In this document: piece after piece, positions 1 to 6,752 of the stretch | Layout: every line of letters starts with the position of its first letter | How positions within the stretch are numbered: the stretch's first letter is position 1 | From: CAYXXZ01 sp050175615 | GTDB lineage: Bacteria; Pseudomonadota; Gammaproteobacteria; Pseudomonadales; Porticoccaceae | DNA length: 13,125 bases | Assembly (NCBI GenBank): GCA_050175615.1 | Contig: JBFXIU010000088.1 | Coordinates: 1-13,125 of the forward strand | Direction of reading: 5' to 3' | Notes under the pieces: model-generated | What the model saw: the letters and a program-made list of their open reading frames with translations, nothing else | What the model was told of the DNA's origin: nothing | Database searches by the model: none | Position numbers and translations under genes: made by a program

Positions 1-534
1 AAGGCCGTAGGTATCAAGGACAAGCAGCGCCCTTTTGTCGCAGACTTGACTGCAGGTATGGGGGGGGACGCCTGCGCACTTGCGGGACTGGGTTCCTTCG
101 TGGTGATGGTGGAGCGTCACCCAGCCATTGCGGCGCTCCTTGCTGATGGCTTGCGCCGCGGCAACATCGGAGCCGAGACAAATGAAGATGTGGCTGAGCT
201 GATGGCGCGAATGACGCTGGTTAAGGCATCGGCAACAGATTGGCTGCTGTCTTTGACCGAAGAGAATTTTCCGGATGTGATTTATCTCGATCCCATGTTT
301 CCTGAACGGCGCAAGTCTGCTCAGGTCAATAAAAACATGCAGATCTTTCAGCAGTTGGTGGGTCCAGACCTGGATGCCGATGGGCTATTGCCCCTGGCAT
401 TAGCTCGGGCGCGCTACAGGGTTGTGGTAAAACGACCCAGTCACGCGCCCTGGCTAAATGGACAAAAGCCCGGGATTAGCCTCGAAGGCAAATCGGTACG
501 CTTTGACATTTACCCGCTAAAGAAAATGACCTGA
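1..534 (+). CDS. rsmJ: 16S rRNA (guanine-N2)-methyltransferase RsmJ, 5' end missing
   Basis: RsmJ (YhiQ) is the SAM-dependent enzyme that methylates N2 of G1516 in 16S rRNA. The reading frame is open from the first base of the window, so the N-terminal part lies outside; 177 residues remain. Visible family marks in order: AVGIK near the window edge, the SAM-binding motif DLTAGMGGDA at about visible residues 15-24, the acidic VERHP segment, the catalytic-type YLDPMFP motif, then LVGPDLDADGLL and the closing VVVKRP and RFDIYP stretches. These follow E. coli RsmJ closely, including its C-terminal end. The gene ends 22 bp before the convergent dapE stop, and I see no clear terminator hairpin in that gap. 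Identity is secure; the true start cannot be seen. Confidence 0.95.
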   Translation, partial: KAVGIKDKQRPFVADLTAGMGGDACALAGLGSFVVMVERHPAIAALLADGLRRGNIGAETNEDVAELMARMTLVKASATDWLLSLTEENFPDVIYLDPMFPERRKSAQVNKNMQIFQQLVGPDLDADGLLPLALARARYRVVVKRPSHAPWLNGQKPGISLEGKSVRFDIYPLKKMT

Positions 535-556
535 GAGGTTGGCAGAAGAGGGGGCA

Positions 557-1693
557 TCAGGTGAGCAGCTTTTCCAGCAGGCGATGGTAAATGCCTGAAA
601 GCTGGTCAAGACCGGCCACCGAGGTATTTTCGTTGACTTTGTGGATACTGGCATTGACGGGGCCAAGTTCAACCACCTGAGTGCCAAGTGGGGCGATAAA
701 ACGGCCGTCGGAAGTGCCTCCAGCCGTGGATAACTCCGTATTCAGGCCGGTGATCTCGCGAATGCTGTCGGCAACGGCGGCAACCAGGTCGCCCTGCCCG
801 GTGAGAAAAGGCTCGCCGCTGAGGTGCCAGTCAATAGCGTAATCCAGATTGTGTCTGTCGAGAATTCGCTCTGTCCTGGTTTTCAGTTCTTGTGCAGTGA
901 CTTCTGTGGAAAAACGAAAGTTGAACAGCACCCGGACTTCCCCCGGAATCACATTGGTGGCACCGGTGCCGCCGTTGATATTGGAAATCTGGAAACTGGT
1001 GGCGGGGAAAAATTCGTTGCCCCTGTCCCAGGTTTGCGCGCAGAGCTCCGCCAGTGCCGGGCTGACCCTGTGGATTGGGTTGTCGGCGAGGTGAGGGTAG
1101 GCTACATGTCCCTGTACCCCTTTGACCACCATTTCTGCACCCAAAGAGCCACGGCGACCATTTTTCACCGTATCCCCACAATACTCACTGCTTGAAGGTT
1201 CTCCCACCAGGCACCAGTCGGGAATAATGTTCTGTTGCTTGAGCCATTCCACTACTTTGACCGTGCCGTTAATGGCAATGCCCTCTTCGTCGCTGGTGAT
1301 CAGGTAGGCGATGCGGCCGCCGTGATTGGGGTTTGCCGAGACAAAGCTCTCGGTGGCGGTAATCATGGCGGCAAGGGAGCCTTTCATGTCGGCGGCGCCG
1401 CGGCCATAGAGAATGCCGTCCCTGATCGCAGGCTCAAAAGGGGGAGTTTGCCAGTGGCTGATATCACCGCTGGGGACGACATCCGTATGGCCGGCAAAAC
1501 AGAGAATTGGTCCCTGCTCGCCGCGAATCGCCCAAAAATTGTGGACATCGCCAAAAGGCAGCTCGGTAATGGTAAAGCCCGCCGCTTTAAGCCGGGAGAT
1601 CATCAGCTCCTGACAGCCAGCATCCTCCGGAGTGACGGATCGCCTTTTAATCAGATCGCAGGCCAGGCTGACAGTTGCTGATGGATTGGACAT
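557..1693 (-). CDS. dapE: Succinyl-diaminopimelate desuccinylase DapE
   Basis: DapE is the cytoplasmic di-zinc M20 hydrolase that splits N-succinyl-LL-2,6-diaminopimelate into succinate and LL-diaminopimelate, for lysine and peptidoglycan. The chosen ATG gives 378 residues (E. coli has 375). It has an AGGGAG ribosome site five bases upstream and begins MSNPS, just before the family domain. The frame stays open 38 codons further upstream to 1807, but that stretch is unlike DapE and lies in the intercistronic region. Metal and catalytic residues are all present: His69 and Asp71 in GHTD, Asp102 in ADMKG, Glu136 and Glu137 in SDEEG, Glu165 in GEP, and His351 in SIHKVNE. Each sits two positions later than in the Haemophilus/E. 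coli enzyme. The dimerisation domain with NVIPGEV covers roughly residues 180-295. It is the last gene of the cluster, 137 bp after dapD. Confidence 0.97.
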   Translation of the reverse strand: MSNPSATVSLACDLIKRRSVTPEDAGCQELMISRLKAAGFTITELPFGDVHNFWAIRGEQGPILCFAGHTDVVPSGDISHWQTPPFEPAIRDGILYGRGAADMKGSLAAMITATESFVSANPNHGGRIAYLITSDEEGIAINGTVKVVEWLKQQNIIPDWCLVGEPSSSEYCGDTVKNGRRGSLGAEMVVKGVQGHVAYPHLADNPIHRVSPALAELCAQTWDRGNEFFPATSFQISNINGGTGATNVIPGEVRVLFNFRFSTEVTAQELKTRTERILDRHNLDYAIDWHLSGEPFLTGQGDLVAAVADSIREITGLNTELSTAGGTSDGRFIAPLGTQVVELGPVNASIHKVNENTSVAGLDQLSGIYHRLLEKLLT

Positions 1694-1773
1694 GGAGTCT
1701 CCCTGGATTCGGTGTATTAAGTGTAGTTCAAACACACGGGTTGTTCTGTCTTGATACTTGTCTGCCGATGCTG

Positions 1774-1807
1774 TTGCCCGGGGCTCATCTCCTTGTGCCT
1801 CGGGCAA
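1774..1807 (-). other. Hairpin between dapD and dapE
   Basis: Positions 1774-1784 (TTGCCCGGGGC) and 1797-1807 (GCCTCGGGCAA) are complementary over 11 positions, with one G-T pair and a 12-nt loop. Most pairs are G-C. It lies 24 bp after the dapD stop and about 80 bp before the dapE start. In the dap transcription direction no T-run follows, so it is not a standard intrinsic terminator. In the opposite direction TTTT follows at 1808-1811. It may be an mRNA stability or processing element that separates dapD from dapE expression. The structure is seen; the role is inference. Confidence 0.55.
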
Positions 1808-1830
1808 TTTTCAGGCGAAATTAAAGACAA

Positions 1831-2865
1831 TCAATTGTTGGCATGCAAGGCTTCGTTGAGTTCGATTGCCGTTTTGTTGGTGAGACATTCAACGGCGCCA
1901 TTGGTGGAGTTGCGACGAAAGAGCAGGTCGCTTTTTCCCGCCAGGTCGCGGGCTTTGGCTTCGCCGACGACATGGCGTTTGTCGTCGAGCATCACCACCT
2001 TGGTGCCCGCGGTAATGTAAAGACCAGCCTCGACCGTACAGCGATCCCCCAGGGGAATACCAATGCCGGCATTGGCGCCAATGAGGCACTCCCTGCCCAC
2101 AGAAATAATTATGTTGCCGCCCCCGGACAATGTGCCCATGGTGGAACAACCGCCGCCCAGATCGGAGCCAGCGCCGACAAAAACGCCGGCAGAAATTCGG
2201 CCTTCCACCATGCTTGGTCCCTCGGTGCCGGCATTAAAGTTGACAAAGCCCTCGTGCATGATGGTCGTGCCCTCTCCGAGGTAGGCGCCGAGACGAACCC
2301 TTGCGGTATCGGCAATACGAACGCCCTTGGGCACAACGTAGTCGGTCATTTTCGGAAATTTATCGACACAATCCACAGACAATGCCTTGCCTTTAAGGCG
2401 CGCTTCAAAACGCTTTTGGGGTAATTCGTCGAGATCTATGGCGCCCTTGCTGGTCCAGGCGACGTTGGGCAGCACGGCAAACATGCCGTCAAGACAAATG
2501 CCGTGGGGTTTCACCAGCCGGTGGGAGATCAGATGCAGTTTCAGATACACTTCCGGCACGGATGCCGGCTTGGTGTCGCTGGTCAGGATCACCAGAACCA
2601 CAGGTTTGTCAGTGTCGGTCATCGCTCCCGCAATCGTGGCCAGATCCTGCTCATCGGCTTCGCGAAGGGATTCGCAAATGGCTTTGAGTTGCTTGTGGTG
2701 GAGGGCAATAACAGCGTTGGTGTCGGGAACGTCGACAACATCGAGGATTGCATTGACCAGGTTGGCGCTGGGATTGAGCTGCGGGGCTGGATAGTAAACT
2801 TCGAGCCATTCTCCTTTGCTGTTTTGGGTGCCTATGCCCAGGCCGAGGCTGTGTACAGTGGTCAT
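1831..2865 (-). CDS. dapD: 2,3,4,5-tetrahydropyridine-2,6-dicarboxylate N-succinyltransferase DapD, Pseudomonas type
   Basis: DapD transfers succinyl from succinyl-CoA to tetrahydrodipicolinate (as the acyclic amino-oxopimelate), the committing step of the succinylase branch of diaminopimelate synthesis. The protein has 344 residues. This is the longer type found in Pseudomonas, not the roughly 274-residue E. coli type. An N-terminal globular domain covers about residues 1-175, including LVKPHGICLDGMFAV near 117-131. A left-handed beta-helix of hexapeptide repeats follows at about 180-290, with RIADTARVRLGAYLGEGT and GAGSDLGGGCSTMGTLSGGG. A C-terminal tail of about 50 residues closes the protein. 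The ATG has a GGAG site seven bases upstream; another ATG seven codons earlier lacks this placement. The gene lies between the YffB-like gene (85 bp upstream) and dapE, consistent with co-transcription. Its partner enzyme DapE acts later in the same branch. Confidence 0.96.
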   Translation of the reverse strand: MTTVHSLGLGIGTQNSKGEWLEVYYPAPQLNPSANLVNAILDVVDVPDTNAVIALHHKQLKAICESLREADEQDLATIAGAMTDTDKPVVLVILTSDTKPASVPEVYLKLHLISHRLVKPHGICLDGMFAVLPNVAWTSKGAIDLDELPQKRFEARLKGKALSVDCVDKFPKMTDYVVPKGVRIADTARVRLGAYLGEGTTIMHEGFVNFNAGTEGPSMVEGRISAGVFVGAGSDLGGGCSTMGTLSGGGNIIISVGRECLIGANAGIGIPLGDRCTVEAGLYITAGTKVVMLDDKRHVVGEAKARDLAGKSDLLFRRNSTNGAVECLTNKTAIELNEALHANN

Positions 2866-2950
2866 TCGTGTTCTCCGGTAAATCAAAAAGCTGGGAAAAG
2901 TGTTTGCTTGCCTTGTTGTCAGGATTTTAAGGTTGAAGTATCAACAGGCT

Positions 2951-3295
2951 CTAAAGGTTAAAGAAAGTTTTGTAACTGCTGTCACTGAATCCCGCGAGGA
3001 TATTGCCTTCATTGTTCAATATGGGGCGTTTCGCCAGGGTGGGATGGGCAGCCAGTATTTTCGCAATCATGGTTTCGTCAAGACGGTTGCGCAGCTCTGT
3101 GTCGAGGTTTTTCCAGGTAGTACTGCGTTTGTTAACCAGGATTTCGGCGCCGAGGGTGTCGAGCCACTGCTGAACAGTGGCTTCATCGAGGCCGTCGCGA
3201 CGCAGGTCGTGGAAGCTGTAGTCGATGTTGTGTTGAGACAGCCAGCGACGGGCTTTTTTCACCGTGTCGCAATTGCTGATACCGTATAGTTTCAC
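2951..3295 (-). CDS. ArsC-family protein, YffB-like, GTG start
   Basis: A 114-residue thioredoxin-fold protein of the ArsC/Spx superfamily, very similar in layout to E. coli YffB. The N-terminus LYGISNCDTVKKARRWL carries the single active-site-type cysteine, Cys9. KRPIL at 89-93 is the conserved Arg-Pro loop that holds the substrate in ArsC-like folds, and GFSDSSY near the C-terminus is typical of YffB. A glutathione-dependent reductase role has been suggested for the family, but the substrate is not known. The start is GTG, backed by AGGTG on the minus strand (plus 3301-3305) five bases away; the next in-frame Met is about 75 residues in, so no ATG alternative exists. It heads the dap cluster. 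In E. coli yffB also sits directly upstream of dapE, so the association is old. A true arsenate reductase is unlikely. Confidence 0.92.
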   Translation of the reverse strand: MKLYGISNCDTVKKARRWLSQHNIDYSFHDLRRDGLDEATVQQWLDTLGAEILVNKRSTTWKNLDTELRNRLDETMIAKILAAHPTLAKRPILNNEGNILAGFSDSSYKTFFNL

Positions 3296-3388
3296 TTCTT
3301 CACCTGAAATATTTGGCCGTCATGCCTTTGACATCTACGGGGTGTTTTATGGGTGCGCTAGGATAACAAAATCATCACCTTAATTCAC

Positions 3389-3393
3389 AGGAG
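3389..3393 (+). promoter_or_regulatory. Ribosome binding site that fixes the TTG start of sixA
   Basis: AGGAG lies six bases before TTG at 3400. The downstream protein begins KQLVLIRHAK, where the phosphatase fold starts almost at residue 1. TTG is therefore the natural start, and no ATG exists in frame near it. Confidence 0.7.
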
Positions 3394-3399
3394 AATCCC

Positions 3400-3906
3400 T
3401 TGAAGCAGCTCGTGCTAATTCGCCACGCCAAATCCTCCTGGAAGGATCCCGCCCTTTCCGATCTGATGCGCCCCCTGAAAAAGCGTGGTGAGCGAGACGC
3501 GAGGGATATGGCCAAACGGCTCAATGCCCAGGGGTTGAGTGTGGAAAAAGTCTTTATGAGTCCCGCTTTGAGGGTGATCCAGACTCTGGATACGATGGCC
3601 ACTGAGAGCGGTTTTGGCCGTGACATCAGTGAAATTGCCCCGGATCTTTATACCTTCAGTTACGAGGCAATCATGCTTTATATCAAGGAGCTATGCGACA
3701 CTTATAGCTCGGTGGCGGTGATCGGACACAATCCTGCGATCACGGATCTGGTCAATTTTCTCGCCCTGGAAGAAATCGCCAATATTCCCACCTGCGGTAT
3801 TGTTGTGCTTAATCTTAATATAGAAAAATGGAGCAAAATTCGCGCTGGTAGTGCCGCCATTAGCTACTATGATTACCCAAAAAACGACGTGGATATGGAT
3901 ATTTGA
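3400..3906 (+). CDS. SixA-type phosphohistidine phosphatase
   Basis: A 168-residue cytoplasmic protein of the histidine phosphatase superfamily, SixA/COG2062 branch. E. coli SixA removes phosphate from histidine phosphotransfer (HPt) domains, or from PTS protein NPr in later work. The catalytic RHAKSSW motif at 8-14 supplies the phospho-accepting His9 with Arg8. Asp16 and the RPLKKRGERDA run (24-34) follow, typical of this subgroup. SPALR at 54-58 brings the second arginine, and VIGHNP at 107-112 the second catalytic histidine, His110. All core residues are intact. The start codon is TTG with a strong AGGAG. The gene is transcribed away from the dap cluster and is followed after 143 bp by the RimB-RimK fusion. 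No histidine kinase, HPt or PTS gene is in the window, so the substrate cannot be read from context. Confidence 0.9.
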   Translation: MKQLVLIRHAKSSWKDPALSDLMRPLKKRGERDARDMAKRLNAQGLSVEKVFMSPALRVIQTLDTMATESGFGRDISEIAPDLYTFSYEAIMLYIKELCDTYSSVAVIGHNPAITDLVNFLALEEIANIPTCGIVVLNLNIEKWSKIRAGSAAISYYDYPKNDVDMDI

Positions 3907-3934
3907 GCCACAGGCGAATGGTCGGTAAAAAACA

Positions 3935-3963
3935 TTGCTGTTTCCGGAGTTCAGCCCGATAAT
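3935..3963 (+). promoter_or_regulatory. Candidate sigma70 promoter for the RimB-RimK gene
   Basis: TTGCTG at 3935-3940 and GATAAT at 3958-3963 are exactly 17 bp apart. The -10 matches the consensus at five of six positions and the -35 at three. A start near 3970 would leave a leader of about 80 nt before the ATG at 4050. It lies in the 143-bp gap after sixA, so the fusion gene may be expressed separately from sixA. Prediction by eye only. Confidence 0.4.
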
Positions 3964-4049
3964 CCGCGCTCGACGGGGCGGCTGTTGATAGCCTGAAGTC
4001 CCAACGACCATGCAGTTAAACAGGGCGCAATAAACGCGAAAGGCAGGCT

Positions 4050-5462
4050 ATGGCGACAACAGAAGCAGACAGGTTTATTGTTGGCAATCAGGAGTGGTGC
4101 GCACTCCATGACCTGGCGATTCCCGCCATCAAAGTGAGAGTCGACTCGGGCGCCAAAACCTCATCAATACACGCCTTCAATATCAAGGCTTTTGTCAGGG
4201 ATGGCCATCCGTGGGTGTCTTTTGATGTTCACCCGCTGCAAAAAAACCGTAAAGTGGTTGTGTCCTGCCAGGCGCCAGTGGTGGATCGCCGCACAGTGCG
4301 AAGCTCCACCGGTGAAGCCGAAAAGCGCCATGTGATTCGCACGCCCATGGCCATAGGTGGCCGCACCTGGGAAATCGAAGTCACACTCACCAATCGGGAT
4401 TCCATGGGCTTTCGCATGCTCCTGGGTCGCGAGGCCATGGTGGGGCGCATGCTGGTTGATCCGGACTCCAGCTTCCTGCTTGGTGAAGTTGGCAAGCCGA
4501 CATTGCGCAAATATTACGAGCGGGCGGAACCCAGCCGCAGCGGCCTGAAAATAGCCGTACTTGCCAGCAATCCCGAGCTGTACAGCAATGAGCGTCTTAT
4601 GGAAGCGGGCAGGGAGCAGGGGCACGACATGATGTTCCTCAATATTCGCCACTGCTATATGCGCCTCGATGCCGATACGCCCGAAGTGCATTACCGGGGG
4701 GGCACGGTGATTCGCGATCTCGATGCCATTATTCCACGCATTCGCCCCAGTATGACCCGCTACGGCTGTTCACTGTTGCGCCAGTTTGAAACCATGGGCG
4801 TTTATTGCCAGAACGATGGCAGCGCTATTGCCAAATCCAGAGACAAGCTGATTTCCCTGCAGGCTCTTCTGGACGGCGGCATGAACATTCCTGTTACCGG
4901 TTTTGCCCATTCGCCCCTGGACACCCAGGATCTCATTAGCATGGTTGGCGGCGCCCCGTTGATCGTCAAATTGCTTGAAGGCACCCAGGGGCGAGGGGTG
5001 GTGCTGGCGGAAACCAACAAGGCGGCGGAGAGCGTTATCAATGCGTTCAAAAGCCTCAACGCCAATATTCTTGTCCAGGAATTCATCAAGGAGGCCAAGG
5101 GCAAAGACATCCGTTGCTTTGTGATCAACGGCAAAGTGGTTGCCTCCATAGAGCGCGCAGCGGCTCCAGGGGAATTCCGCGCCAATATACATCAGGGTGG
5201 CAAAGCGTCTTTGATCAAAATAACGCCGGAAGAGCGCCGTATTGCGGTCAAGGCGGCCAAGGCCATGAATTTGGCGGTTGCCGGTATCGACCTGATTCGC
5301 TCATCGAAGGGACCCTTGCTGTTGGAGGTCAATTCTTCCCCCGGGCTTGAAGGCATAGAAACCGCCACAGGCATGGATATAGCTGCGCTGATGATTACAG
5401 CCATTGAGAACAAATTGGGCTGGAAGCACGACAAAAAGCGCTCAGCATTGCCTGCGGATTGA
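4050..5462 (+). CDS. Fused RimB-type retropepsin-like domain and RimK ribosomal protein S6 glutamate ligase
   Basis: A 470-residue two-domain protein. Residues about 8-150 match the family once called ATP-dependent zinc protease (RimB; PF05618), with DSGAKTSS at 32-39 (Asp32 as the retropepsin-like aspartate) and the LLGREAM block at 124-130. Residues about 166-458 are a complete RimK. A pre-ATP-grasp domain starts LKIAVLASN and contains IIPRIRPSMTRYG. The ATP-grasp domain has Lys307, the glycine loop GTQGRG (311-316), VQEFIKEA (342-349), and metal ligands Asp414, Glu426 and Asn428 with the same spacing as in E. coli RimK. RimK adds glutamates to the C-terminus of ribosomal protein S6. In Pseudomonas RimB is a separate protein reported to control RimK activity. 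A short lysine-rich tail ends the protein. The frame is continuous, so this is one polypeptide; the ribosome site (AGGCAGG) is modest. Whether the first domain cuts peptides is unknown. Confidence 0.93.
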   Translation: MATTEADRFIVGNQEWCALHDLAIPAIKVRVDSGAKTSSIHAFNIKAFVRDGHPWVSFDVHPLQKNRKVVVSCQAPVVDRRTVRSSTGEAEKRHVIRTPMAIGGRTWEIEVTLTNRDSMGFRMLLGREAMVGRMLVDPDSSFLLGEVGKPTLRKYYERAEPSRSGLKIAVLASNPELYSNERLMEAGREQGHDMMFLNIRHCYMRLDADTPEVHYRGGTVIRDLDAIIPRIRPSMTRYGCSLLRQFETMGVYCQNDGSAIAKSRDKLISLQALLDGGMNIPVTGFAHSPLDTQDLISMVGGAPLIVKLLEGTQGRGVVLAETNKAAESVINAFKSLNANILVQEFIKEAKGKDIRCFVINGKVVASIERAAAPGEFRANIHQGGKASLIKITPEERRIAVKAAKAMNLAVAGIDLIRSSKGPLLLEVNSSPGLEGIETATGMDIAALMITAIENKLGWKHDKKRSALPAD

Positions 5463-6593
5463 AAGCTTGGTTGCCACGGGGCCAAAAAGCTCGAAGATGA
5501 CTGTAGATGCCAGGGTGACTGTTAGCAACAAATCGCCAATGGCCGGTATGGCCTGACTGGCGGTGAGTGCCAAAGCAACAGCTACGCCTGCCTGGGGCAA
5601 AAGGGCAAAGCCCATCCACGCGCCCCTTTCAATGGGTTCTCTGATTAGCACGCCGGTGATGGCGCCGCCGCTAACCTTTCCCGCCAGGCGCAATAGACTG
5701 TAGGCCAGGGTCAATGCTCCGCCGAGCCATACTGCGGTCATTTCCAGCGACGCTCCGGCAAGGATAAAAAACATCAGCAAAAACGGCCATTCAATGCCTT
5801 CAATGGCGTGAAAGGGGCGGTTGTGATGCTTGGCCAGGTTGGCCACTGTTGCCCCCATGACAATTGCCGCCAGCAAATGGGACACTTCAAACTTAAAGGC
5901 GAGTCCTGCACACAAAAATACCAGACCCAGAGCTTCAACCAGGGTTGGCTCCCCTGAACAAATGCGACCGGTGAGATAGGCCATGGGCAGGCCAATGGCA
6001 ATGCCAAGAATGACTGCGCCGAAAATTTCCCAGAGCCCGGCCATAATCACTGAGCCGCCATTGGTGGCCTCCGCACCGGTGGCCACGACCAGGCAAAAAC
6101 TGAAAATCAGCAGCCCCCAGGCGTCATCCAGAGCGACAATGCCGGTGAGAGTTTTACCCATAGGACTGTGTTGCTGATGCTGTTCAAGGAGTACCGAGGC
6201 CGTGGCCGCCGGATCGGTGGCGGTGGCAATTCCTGCCAATAATAGGGCGACGGGCAGAGGTTGCCCCAGTGCCATCAAGCCCGCAAAAACAACGGCAAAG
6301 GTTCCCAGGGCAACACCAACAGATAGCGAGAGAATGCGCACACCCTGTTCCCTCAAAACCGGTAATGTCAGAGCGCCACCCATGAGAAAACCGAGCATCA
6401 CCAAGGCAATGTTGGAGACGACCGGAAACCAAAGCTCCCTGTTGTGGGCAAATAAATCCAGGCCTGAAGAGCCAATGCCGATGCCCACCAGAATCAGCAG
6501 GGTGACACTGGGGACGGCGGTTTTCAGCCCCAGCCAGTAGACGCCAAGCCCCAACAGGAACAGGATTGCCAGTGTGATAAAAAAATCAGCCAT
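5442..6593 (-). CDS. Cation/proton antiporter, CPA2 type (Na_H_Exchanger domain)
   Basis: An integral inner-membrane protein of about 383 residues made almost wholly of hydrophobic segments, roughly 11-13 helices, of the monovalent cation:proton antiporter family PF00999. Numbered from the ATG at 6593, the TATATDP unwound-helix motif contains Asp127. VALDDAWG carries the adjacent aspartates 156-157, the ion-binding pair typical of electrogenic CPA2 members. The AxTxSDxxG-like carboxyl side is replaced by FGPVATKLSIRRQC at the end. There is no TrkA_N or other regulatory domain after the membrane part, unlike KefB/KefC. A second in-frame ATG at 6602 would add three residues; neither start has a good ribosome site. 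The 3' end overlaps the RimB-RimK gene by 21 bp tail to tail. The transported ion (Na+, K+ or other) cannot be told from sequence alone. Confidence 0.9.
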   Translation of the reverse strand: MADFFITLAILFLLGLGVYWLGLKTAVPSVTLLILVGIGIGSSGLDLFAHNRELWFPVVSNIALVMLGFLMGGALTLPVLREQGVRILSLSVGVALGTFAVVFAGLMALGQPLPVALLLAGIATATDPAATASVLLEQHQQHSPMGKTLTGIVALDDAWGLLIFSFCLVVATGAEATNGGSVIMAGLWEIFGAVILGIAIGLPMAYLTGRICSGEPTLVEALGLVFLCAGLAFKFEVSHLLAAIVMGATVANLAKHHNRPFHAIEGIEWPFLLMFFILAGASLEMTAVWLGGALTLAYSLLRLAGKVSGGAITGVLIREPIERGAWMGFALLPQAGVAVALALTASQAIPAIGDLLLTVTLASTVIFELFGPVATKLSIRRQC

Positions 6594-6605
6594 GGAATTC
6601 ATTCT

Positions 6606-6615
6606 GATTTAAATC
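6606..6615. repeat. 10-bp perfect palindrome before the antiporter gene
   Basis: GATTTAAATC is fully self-complementary and lies 12 bp from the antiporter ATG at 6593, or three bp from the alternative ATG at 6602. It sits in the 159-bp divergent region shared with the exporter operon. It could be an operator or simply AT-rich leader; no second copy is seen nearby. Confidence 0.3.
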
Positions 6616-6707
6616 GAAAATCGTCACAACGTTTTTGTTCTCTTTGGCCGCTAAAGTTGATGTGGCTCAGAAAAGACGGTGAAAGGCAGCAGACGCTCGA
6701 AGCAGGT

Positions 6708-6713
6708 TATAGT
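6708..6713 (+). promoter_or_regulatory. Candidate -10 element for the exporter operon
   Basis: TATAGT matches the -10 consensus at five of six positions and lies 39 bp before the adaptor ATG, a suitable distance. The hexamer 17 bp upstream (6685-6690, GGCAGC) is a poor -35, so a regulator may be needed if this promoter is real. Confidence 0.35.
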
Positions 6714-6752
6714 AGCCTTGAAACCATTAACACTGTGTAAAAGGCTTTGGCT

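Noticed and set aside
1719..1790. Small open frame of 23 codons on the minus strand starting in the hairpin loop between dapD and dapE
   Set aside because: Its ATG directly touches the AAGGAG with no spacer, and the encoded peptide shows no recognisable feature.
1694..1807. N-terminal extension of DapE by 38 codons
   Set aside because: The extension has no similarity to DapE, overlaps the hairpin, and the ATG at 1693 has a proper ribosome site and family-like N-terminus.
1843..2424. Open frame of 193 codons on the plus strand opposite dapD
   Set aside because: Antisense to the beta-helix domain of DapD; its glycine- and alanine-rich look reflects the hexapeptide repeats read backwards.
2951..3295. 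Arsenate reductase ArsC
   Set aside because: The fold is ArsC-like, but length, the GFSDSSY ending and the dap context match YffB; no arsenic-resistance genes are nearby.
3328..3333. Perfect TTGACA upstream of sixA
   Set aside because: At 16-18 bp downstream the sequence is GC-rich (around GGGTGC) with no -10-like hexamer, so a sigma70 promoter is not supported.
4164..4691. Open frame of 175 codons on the minus strand opposite the RimB-like domain
   Set aside because: The sense strand carries conserved RimB and RimK motifs; the antisense translation resembles nothing known.
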